From Sphingomonas endophytica (GTDB taxonomy: Bacteria; Pseudomonadota; Alphaproteobacteria; Sphingomonadales; Sphingomonadaceae), in contig NZ_JACIJN010000004.1 of the NCBI RefSeq assembly GCF_014199415.1, positions 124,001 through 188,000 on the forward strand: a DNA stretch of 64,000 nt, written 5' to 3'. Below are positions 58,396 to 64,000 of this stretch, one piece after another; positions within the stretch are counted from its first letter, which is position 1; each line of letters begins with the position of its first letter. The notes beneath the pieces were generated by a model. It was given only the letters and a program-made list of their open reading frames with translations, did no database searches and was not told where the DNA came from. The translations under genes and the position numbers were made by a program.

Positions 58396-59733
58396 ATGAC
58401 CGATCTCTCCGATGTCGCCGCCGCCTTGCGCCGGATCGACCCCGATCGCCGCCACGGGCGCGTGGTGGCGGTGCGCGGCGCGCTGATCGCGGTCGAGGGG
58501 CTGATGGGGGCGGCGCGGATCGGATCGCGCATCCGCATCCAGAGCCCGGCCGGCCCGGTCGAGGCCGAAGTGACCGGGCTGGAGCGCAGCGTCGCGCATT
58601 GCCTGCCGTTCAGCGATCCGCAGGGGATCGCCTCTGGCGCACACGCCGACCTGATCGCCGGACAATTTACGCTGCGCCCGTCTGACCAGTGGCTGGGGCG
58701 GATCGTCGACGGGCTGGGCCGCCCGATCGACGCCCGCGGGCCGCTGCCGCCGGGGGGGCAGCCGATGCCGATCAAGGCGCCCCCGCCCCCCGCCTCCGCG
58801 CGTTCGCGGGTCGGGGCCAAGCTGGAAACCGGCGTAACCGCGCTGGACCTGTTCGCCCCCTTGTGCCGGGGGCAGCGGCTGGGCCTGTTCGCCGGCTCGG
58901 GGGTCGGCAAGTCGACCTTGCTGTCGATGCTCGCGCGCTGGACGGCGTGCGACGTCGCCGTGATCGGGCTGATCGGCGAACGCGGTCGCGAACTCGGCGA
59001 CTTCGTGGCGGACGATCTCGGCGCGGACGGGCTGCAGCGCAGCGTCGTGGTCTGCGCCACCTCCGACGAGCCCGCGCTGATGCGCCGTCAGGCGGCGTGG
59101 ACCACGCTCGCCATCGCCGAATATTTCCGCGACCGCGGGCGCAACGTCCTGTGCCTGATGGATTCGGTCACCCGCTTCGCGATGGCGCAGCGCGAGATCG
59201 GGCTGACCGGCGGCGAGCCGCCGACGACCAAGGGCTATACCCCGACCGTCTTCGCCGAACTGCCGCGCCTGCTCGAGCGCGCCGGCCCGGGGCTGCCGGG
59301 GCAAGGCAGCATCACCGGCCTGTTCACCGTGCTCGTCGATGGCGACGACCACAACGAACCGATCGCGGATGCGGTGCGCGGCATTCTCGACGGCCATATC
59401 GTCATCACCCGCCGCATCGCCGAGCGCGGCCGCTATCCCGCGATCGACGTGCTCAAGTCGGTTTCGCGCACGCTGCCGCAGGCGCACGACGCCGAGCAGA
59501 ACCGGTGCCGCGACGCCGCGCGGCAGTTGCTGCTGACCTATGGCGACATGGAGGAGATGATCCGGCTCGGCGCCTATCGCCACGGCACCGATCCGCAGGT
59601 CGATTCCGCCATGCTGCGCGCGCCGCAGATCGAGGCGCTGTTGCATCAACCCCGCCACGAACCGCGCCGCGCCGCCGAGGCCTTCGCGGCGCTGGCGAAA
59701 CTGCTGGAGGAGCCCGATGGCGACCCCCTATGA
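58396..59733 (+). CDS. fliI: Flagellum-specific ATPase FliI
   Basis: This is a hexameric ATPase energising flagellar protein export. It has 445 residues. Walker A is GSGVGKST (167-174), and Walker B lies in RNVLCLMDSVTRFAMAQRE. The family word PPTTKGYTPTVFAELPRLLE and the C-terminal RGRYPAIDVLKSVSR are present. The N-terminal beta-barrel is short, as in FliI. It begins 12 bases after flbT and overlaps fliJ by 17 bases. Confidence 0.97.
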   Translation: MTDLSDVAAALRRIDPDRRHGRVVAVRGALIAVEGLMGAARIGSRIRIQSPAGPVEAEVTGLERSVAHCLPFSDPQGIASGAHADLIAGQFTLRPSDQWLGRIVDGLGRPIDARGPLPPGGQPMPIKAPPPPASARSRVGAKLETGVTALDLFAPLCRGQRLGLFAGSGVGKSTLLSMLARWTACDVAVIGLIGERGRELGDFVADDLGADGLQRSVVVCATSDEPALMRRQAAWTTLAIAEYFRDRGRNVLCLMDSVTRFAMAQREIGLTGGEPPTTKGYTPTVFAELPRLLERAGPGLPGQGSITGLFTVLVDGDDHNEPIADAVRGILDGHIVITRRIAERGRYPAIDVLKSVSRTLPQAHDAEQNRCRDAARQLLLTYGDMEEMIRLGAYRHGTDPQVDSAMLRAPQIEALLHQPRHEPRRAAEAFAALAKLLEEPDGDPL

Positions 59734-60139
59734 CACAGTGATCCGGCTGCAACGCCGGACCCTGGATGCGATGCGCGTCGACCTTGCGACGCAGGTCGAG
59801 ACCGCCAGCCGGGCGCAGGCCGCGCACGCCGGGGTCGAGGCCGCGATGAAGGACGCGCACTGCGAGGCTGCGGCCTCACCGCTGCTGCCGAGCGATCGCT
59901 ATCTGACGCGGCTGCGGCACGAGCGCACCATGCTGGCCGCGGCCAACGTTTCCGCCAACGAACAATTGCACCGGCTCCAGGCGCGGATGGCGGACGCTTA
60001 TGGCAAGGCGCGCGCGATCGACATCGCCGCCGACCTGTACCGCGAGCGGATCGCGCAGCAGAGCGCCGCGGTCGAGCAGCAGGAGATGGACGAGCTGGCG
60101 GCGCGCAAACACGCGGCCGCGCGCGAGACCAAGCCGTGA
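59717..60139 (+). CDS. fliJ: Flagellar export protein FliJ
   Basis: This 140-residue, almost wholly helical coiled-coil protein follows fliI with a 17-base overlap, as FliJ does. The start DTVIRLQRRTLDAMRVDLAT and the second helix (LYRERIAQQSAAVEQQEMDE) fit the antiparallel coiled coil that stimulates FliI and the FlhA gate. Sequence conservation in the family is low, so position carries weight. It overlaps the transglycosylase start by four bases. Confidence 0.85.
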   Translation: MATPYDTVIRLQRRTLDAMRVDLATQVETASRAQAAHAGVEAAMKDAHCEAAASPLLPSDRYLTRLRHERTMLAAANVSANEQLHRLQARMADAYGKARAIDIAADLYRERIAQQSAAVEQQEMDELAARKHAAARETKP

Positions 60140-61095
60140 CCGCCGCGATCGAACCCGCGACGCTGGACACCCGCCAGCGCGCCGAGCTCATCTATGCGGC
60201 GGCACGCGCGCCGCTGGATCAGGGATTGTGGCGCGCGGCGCTGGGTACGGGCGCGTCGCGGTCGCCGCGCCCGGGCGAGCGCACCGCGAGCGCGGCCATG
60301 ACGCTGCCCTCGCTGCTGGCGACGCTGAGCCATGGGCAGATGGTCGGCGCGACCTTCGCGCCGCCGACGCCCCCCTTCGCCGGCCACGCGGCGCACGATC
60401 CGTCGCCACGCGACGACGGTGCCGGCGACCGGCATCCGCGGAACGGTGCAGGGGGGCTCGGCGCCAATGCGACTTATGCAGGGGCGATCGACGCCGCCGC
60501 GAAGCGTACCGGCCTCACCGCGCCCTTGCTCACCGCGATCATCGGCGCCGAGGCAGCGCGCGATCCGGACGGCCGCTGGCGACCGCTGTCCCGCAACCCG
60601 CATTCCAGCGCCGCCGGGCTCGGGCAATTCCTGACCGGCACCTGGCTGGGGGAGGCGCAGCGCAAGGGCACGTGGCTGCACGAGCTCGCGCGCGTCCGCC
60701 ACTGGCTCGACCCGCAGGATCGCGTGCTGCCCGAAGCGCGCGCGGCGCTGCTGGCGCTGCGCTATGACGGGGAGGCGTCGATCCACGCGGTCGCCGACTA
60801 TGCGCAGCACAATCTCGCGGCGATCCGCCGCGCCGGCATCGCGGTGGGCCACGGCCTCCGCGACGTGACGCAGATCGCCTATCTCGGCCATCATCTGGGC
60901 GCGGCCGACGCCATCCATTTCCTGAGCGGGCAGATCGCGCCGGAACGGGCGCGACGGCTCTTGCAGGCGCAGGTCGGAGTCGCCGCCGCCGCGCGGAAGA
61001 TCGCCACCGCCGGCGACTCGATTCTGGCGCACCGGCAGTGGCTGACGGCCTATGTCGCGCGTGCGGTCCGGGCGGTGGAAATAATCGCCCAGTAA
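60136..61095 (+). CDS. Flagellar-associated lytic transglycosylase-like protein
   Basis: The 319-residue protein contains a lysozyme-like core in its second half: LTAPLLTAIIGAEAARDPDG with a candidate catalytic Glu, then SSAAGLGQFLTGTWLGEA (Slt-type AAGLxQ motif). GTG 60136 overlaps the fliJ stop. No clear signal peptide is seen, so export may go through the flagellar apparatus, as for rod-type muramidases. It probably opens peptidoglycan for rod penetration. It takes the place of FlgJ/SltF-type enzymes. Confidence 0.8.
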   Translation: MTAAIEPATLDTRQRAELIYAAARAPLDQGLWRAALGTGASRSPRPGERTASAAMTLPSLLATLSHGQMVGATFAPPTPPFAGHAAHDPSPRDDGAGDRHPRNGAGGLGANATYAGAIDAAAKRTGLTAPLLTAIIGAEAARDPDGRWRPLSRNPHSSAAGLGQFLTGTWLGEAQRKGTWLHELARVRHWLDPQDRVLPEARAALLALRYDGEASIHAVADYAQHNLAAIRRAGIAVGHGLRDVTQIAYLGHHLGAADAIHFLSGQIAPERARRLLQAQVGVAAAARKIATAGDSILAHRQWLTAYVARAVRAVEIIAQ

Positions 61096-61153
61096 GATCG
61101 ATCAACCAGCCGCTTGAAAGTTATAGGAAATCAAGATTAGATAAATTATGGAA

Positions 61154-61169
61154 TTAACGTCTGGTTAAC
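61154..61169. promoter_or_regulatory. CtrA-type binding box upstream of the sigma-factor gene
   Basis: TTAACGTCTGGTTAAC is a perfect TTAA-N7-TTAAC, the CtrA consensus, 68 bases before the start codon. A sigma-70-like promoter, TTGAAA (61114-61119) with a 17-base spacer and TTAGAT (61137-61142), lies just upstream, so CtrA could either activate a second promoter or repress this one. The match is seen; regulation is inferred. Confidence 0.7.
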
Positions 61170-61236
61170 ACCTTCGTCCTAGCGTTGCGGTGTGAGGGGG
61201 CGGGGGCCGCCTCTCGTCAGAACGACCGGGGGTGTA

Positions 61237-62043
61237 ATGTCCAAGACTACCATCGCGCTTGAATCGGCTGTCGCCGCCGTCATCGCCACCCGATCGGACC
61301 AAAGCCACGGGTCCGACCGGCGGCGCCGACTGGAAGAGGATCGCGCCTTCGCGCGGGTCATAAAGATCGTGGCGCCGCGCATCCGCCACTTCATCAACCA
61401 ATATGGACTTGCCGGGCATTGGGAAGACGCCGAACAGGTGTGCGCGATCGCCGTCCACCGCGCAATCATCGCCTATGATCCGACCAAGGCGCAGTTCACG
61501 ACCTTCATCAACTGGCAAATTCGCGGGGAGCTGCAAAGCCTGCGCTTTCGCCTGATGACCGATCAGCGCCCATCCGCGCAGAAGGTGCAGGCCTGCACCG
61601 TCTCGCTCCATGCGGCGACGACCGGGCCGGACGGCGAGGAAGCGACGCTGGAGTCGCTGATCCAGGACGAGGATGCCGAGGCGGACGTCGAGGCCGGCGT
61701 GTCCGACTATCTCGCGCGCCGAACCTTCTACACGTTGGTCGATCAATATATGGAGCAACTGCGGCTGGTCGGCGAGGATCAGCTGCGCCGTCGCCCGCGG
61801 CCGAAGCGGCGGGTCCCCGACGCGGAAGGCAGGTTCCCGGCGCGCAATGCCGAGCTGGATGCCGAAATCCTTCTGCTGCACGAACGGCTTCGCCGCGACC
61901 GCAAGGTCATCGAGCAGCGGATGCTCGATCCCGATCCCGACGCCGCCGCCGAGGCCGCCGGCATCTCCAAGGAACGCGCCCGCCAGATCTCGAAACGCGC
62001 CTTTCGCAAGATCAGCGAGACGATCGCGTTCAGCTCGAAGTGA
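61237..62043 (+). CDS. Atypical sigma-70 family sigma factor in the flagellar cluster
   Basis: This 268-residue protein has a recognisable region 2 (APRIRHFINQYGLAGHWEDA, IAYDPTKAQFTTFINWQIRG) and a region-4 HTH at the end (DAAAEAAGISKERARQISKR, AFRKI). The middle linker (about 125-190) is charged and lacks a normal region 3. It is not FliA-like in sequence and lacks the RpoH box. ATG 61237 was chosen as start; upstream in-frame codons have no site. Encoded between export genes and flaF, with a CtrA box in front, it may direct transcription of the YCTATNAT-box operons. That is a hypothesis. Confidence 0.75.
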   Translation: MSKTTIALESAVAAVIATRSDQSHGSDRRRRLEEDRAFARVIKIVAPRIRHFINQYGLAGHWEDAEQVCAIAVHRAIIAYDPTKAQFTTFINWQIRGELQSLRFRLMTDQRPSAQKVQACTVSLHAATTGPDGEEATLESLIQDEDAEADVEAGVSDYLARRTFYTLVDQYMEQLRLVGEDQLRRRPRPKRRVPDAEGRFPARNAELDAEILLLHERLRRDRKVIEQRMLDPDPDAAAEAAGISKERARQISKRAFRKISETIAFSSK

Positions 62044-62321
62044 GGTGCGCGATGCCACGTCCCCCTTGCGCGGCTCTTGTGGCGCGGGCGGCCCGATTCG
62101 CCGACGCCCCGCCGCTCCCCGCGACGCGTCCGGCCCGCCCCGATCCGTTCGGGCCGTTTCGCCACAAGGACGATCGCGACGACCGTGGCGGTCCGTATCC
62201 GGTCGTCCCGCCTGCCCCGAAGACACCGCCCACCTATCACTGACGCCGTGCGACGGCGGTCCGGCCGATCGACCCGGCGGGACCGTCGCGCCCGCAACCC
62301 CGCCATGCGCACCGGCGCCGC
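62044..62321. other. Gap between convergent sigma-factor and flaF genes
   Basis: A 63-codon frame from ATG 62052 (MPRPPCAALVARAARFADAP, ending PPTYH) follows a GAGGTG site, but its Pro/Arg/Asp-rich composition is uninformative, and it is left unassigned. No intrinsic terminator with a T-run is seen. Confidence 0.35.
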
Positions 62322-62678
62322 TCAGGCGGGGTGTTCGACCGCCAGTCCTTCCATCACGGTGGTGTTCACCTCGATCAGCGCGTCGAGGGACTCGCTGCCG
62401 TTGACGACCTGGCTCGTATAGCGGCCGACCCACAAAGCGAGCGACATGATCGAGGCGCGCAGCGTCGCAGGCAGTTGGTTCTCCGGCGCGCCGCACAGCG
62501 CGGACAGCACCGACCACACCTGACGATTGCGATGCAACGGCGGCATCAACGCCGCACCCGACAGCCCCATGGTGCGCGCCTCGATCATCTCGCTCGTGAT
62601 CTCGCTGAGCAACCGATGTTCGGTCGCGCGGGGCGATGCGGTGCGCGATTGCGTCTTGCGGTAGGCGTCGAGCAACAT
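62322..62678 (-). CDS. flaF: Flagellar biosynthesis regulator FlaF
   Basis: This is a small helical protein that in Caulobacter is required for flagellin synthesis and counteracts FlbT. The 118-residue product starts MLLDAYRKTQSRTASPRATE after GGAGGAAAC, with LLSEITSEMIEARTMG, LHRNRQVWSVLSALCGAPEN and LPATLRASIMSLALWVGRYT matching the FlaF pattern. It lies alone on the minus strand, far from flagellin, with a TATAAA-type -10 (62714 to 62709). Confidence 0.9.
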   Translation of the reverse strand: MLLDAYRKTQSRTASPRATEHRLLSEITSEMIEARTMGLSGAALMPPLHRNRQVWSVLSALCGAPENQLPATLRASIMSLALWVGRYTSQVVNGSESLDALIEVNTTVMEGLAVEHPA

Positions 62679-62784
62679 GTTTCCTCCGGTGCAGCAGGCT
62701 GATCCCATTTTATAAGGATCGACCGCAGACCGTCCCGGACCGGACTATATTTTTCCGGACAACGGCGACGACCCGCCGCCCACT

Positions 62785-62792
62785 CCTATAAT
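62785..62792 (+). promoter_or_regulatory. Flagellar box upstream of motA
   Basis: CCTATAAT is followed by CGAGGAGG and stands 45 bases before the motA ATG. Confidence 0.5.
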
Positions 62793-62829
62793 CGAGGAGG
62801 CCGCTCGGCCGTTCGTCTGGGAGTTCTTC

Positions 62830-63729
62830 ATGCTCAACGGCATCGGTGTCGTCGTCACCCTGCTCTGCGTTTTCGGCGGTTTTCTGATGACGGGCGGGAA
62901 TATCGCCGTGGTTCTCGAGGCGATGCCGCACGAGATGCTGACGATCGTCGGTGCCGCGATCGGCTCCTTCATCCTCGGCAATTCGATGGCAACGGTGAAG
63001 AAGGCGCTGGCCGGCGTCCTTCACGCGTTCAAGGGATCGCGCTGGCGCGAGAGCGACTATCGCGATCTGCTGGCGCTGCTGTTCGCGTTGCTGACCACCT
63101 TCCGCAGCGGCGGCGGGATGGCGATCGAACAGCATATCGACGCGCCCGAGCAGAGCAGCCTGTTCGCCCCTTATCCCCGCCTGCTGGAGGACAAGGAGCT
63201 GATCCACTTCATCTGCGACTATCTGCGCATGATGACGGTCAATCTCGAGGACCCGTATCAGCTTGCCGAGGCGATGGAGAACGACATGGAGCGCCACCAT
63301 CACGAGATGATGGGGCCGCAACACGCGATCCAGGTCATGGCCGACGGTTTGCCCGCGCTGGGCATCGTCGCGGCGGTGCTGGGCGTCATCAACACCATGG
63401 GTTCGATCGACCAGCCGGTGCAGGTGCTCGGCGCGATGATCGGCGGTGCGCTGGTCGGAACGTTCCTCGGCGTGCTGCTCGCCTACGGGCTGGTCGGGCC
63501 GATCGCCTCGCTGCTGCAACAGACGGTTGAGGCCGATCACAAGCCCTATACGCTCGTGAAGACCGCCGTCGTCGCCTATGCGCAGCACATGCCGATCCAG
63601 GTGGCGGTCGAGCTGGCGCGACGCGTCACGCCATCGGCCTATGCACCCAGCTTCAGCGAACTGGAGCAGGCGCTCGACCAGACGCGCGAGGCGCTGGCCG
63701 CCTCCCCGCCCCAGGCACAGACCGCCTGA
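62830..63729 (+). CDS. motA: Flagellar stator protein MotA
   Basis: This is the proton-channel stator subunit in the inner membrane, with 299 residues and four hydrophobic segments. Conserved parts are GIGVVVTLLCVFGGFLMTGG, the cytoplasmic loop with YPRLLEDKELIHFICDYLRM, and the motif ADGLPALGIVAAVLGVINTM with GALVGTFLGVLLAYGLVGPI. ATG 62830 follows GGGAG. motB is not next to it; a CheY-like gene follows 31 bases later. Confidence 0.96.
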   Translation: MLNGIGVVVTLLCVFGGFLMTGGNIAVVLEAMPHEMLTIVGAAIGSFILGNSMATVKKALAGVLHAFKGSRWRESDYRDLLALLFALLTTFRSGGGMAIEQHIDAPEQSSLFAPYPRLLEDKELIHFICDYLRMMTVNLEDPYQLAEAMENDMERHHHEMMGPQHAIQVMADGLPALGIVAAVLGVINTMGSIDQPVQVLGAMIGGALVGTFLGVLLAYGLVGPIASLLQQTVEADHKPYTLVKTAVVAYAQHMPIQVAVELARRVTPSAYAPSFSELEQALDQTREALAASPPQAQTA

Positions 63730-63760
63730 CCCGCCTACACCGACCTTCGGAGATCAATAC

Positions 63761-64000
63761 ATGCCGGCGGCTTCCGCAATCAAAGTGATGGTAGTCGATG
63801 ACCAGGGCAGCATGCGGGCGATGATCCGCCATGCGCTGCAGGATCTTGGTTTTCGCGACATTCGCGACAAGGCCGAGGCCGCCGAGGCGCTGGAGGCGGT
63901 CCGTACCGATCGCGTCCACCTGATCCTGTCGGATTACAACATGCCCGGGATGGACGGGCTGGAGTTCCTGCGGGCGGTGCGCGCCGACCCGGTGATCGGC
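63761..64000 (+). CDS. CheY-like response regulator, truncated by window edge
   Basis: The first 80 residues of a receiver domain are visible: KVMVVDDQGSMRAMIRHALQ with acidic Asp13/Asp14, and the phosphoacceptor Asp58 in LILSDYNMPGMDGLEFLRAV. ATG 63761 follows CGGAGA. The DQGSMRAM and YNMPGMDG segments fit single-domain CheY proteins that bind FliM. Because the 3' end is missing, a fused output domain cannot be excluded. Confidence 0.88.
   Translation, partial: MPAASAIKVMVVDDQGSMRAMIRHALQDLGFRDIRDKAEAAEALEAVRTDRVHLILSDYNMPGMDGLEFLRAVRADPVIG

Noticed and set aside
62052-62243. 63-codon frame after the sigma-factor gene
   Set aside because: A GAGGTG site is present, but the Pro/Arg/Asp-rich product has no recognisable pattern; kept only as a remark in the gap entry.

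Overview
The window looks like a chromosomal segment of a sphingomonad (Alphaproteobacteria, close to Sphingomonas). It is very GC-rich. It carries several TonB-dependent receptors, a FlbT/FlaF pair and a fliG-fliH-fliF-fliN-FlbD-like block of the Caulobacter type. It also has a perfect CtrA-type box, TTAA-N7-TTAA. No rRNA, tRNA, CRISPR array, insertion sequence or prophage was seen.

Region 1 (1-10,720) is a carbohydrate-utilisation locus. It holds a TonB-dependent receptor cut by the left edge, an FCD-type GntR regulator, a DUF4861 protein, a DUF2264 protein, two GH43-type proteins, a hexapeptide O-acetyltransferase and a GH29 alpha-L-fucosidase. A 13-bp word, GGTTATCMTACAA, lies in front of both the receptor and the DUF4861 gene, on either side of the regulator gene, and is the best operator candidate.

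Region 2 (10,773-19,171) looks like a sulfate-ester scavenging cluster. It encodes a formylglycine-generating enzyme with both catalytic cysteines, a Cys-type sulfatase, a DUF2292 small protein, a second TonB receptor, an MFS/GPH-type transporter and an AtsK-like 2-oxoglutarate dioxygenase. A chemoreceptor gene follows.

Region 3 (21,028-25,837, minus strand) is the most unusual part. It encodes a low-complexity Asn/Ser/Thr protein with seven ASGAQVA repeats, a small protein sharing its C-terminal module, a periplasmic C39-peptidase lipoprotein, a secreted protein with a double-glycine-type motif, and a coiled-coil plus beta-barrel outer-membrane protein. The layout resembles the Pseudomonas Fap functional-amyloid system, but the fibre-like subunits look unrelated. 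A LuxR-type and an AraC-type regulator lie divergently beside it.

Region 4 (28,226 to the right edge) is a large flagellar and motility cluster: flgB, a beta-propeller flagellar protein, fliG-fliH, fliF-fliN-FlbD remnant-flhA, fliK-flgD, a HAD hydrolase plus methyltransferase pair, flagellin, flgF-flgG-flgA-flgH, fliL-fliM-DUF6468-motE, a TPR protein, flgE-flgK-flgL, flbT-fliI-fliJ-transglycosylase, a sigma factor, flaF, motA and a CheY-like regulator cut by the right edge. Most of these operons carry a YCTATNAT box upstream, often as a palindrome shared by divergent genes. FlbD is reduced to its DNA-binding end, no sigma-54 or FliA promoter was recognised, and an atypical sigma-factor gene sits behind the CtrA box. 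This suggests, by inference, a rewired flagellar hierarchy. Genes not seen here include fliP, fliQ, fliR, flhB, flgC, flgI, fliE, fliD and motB.
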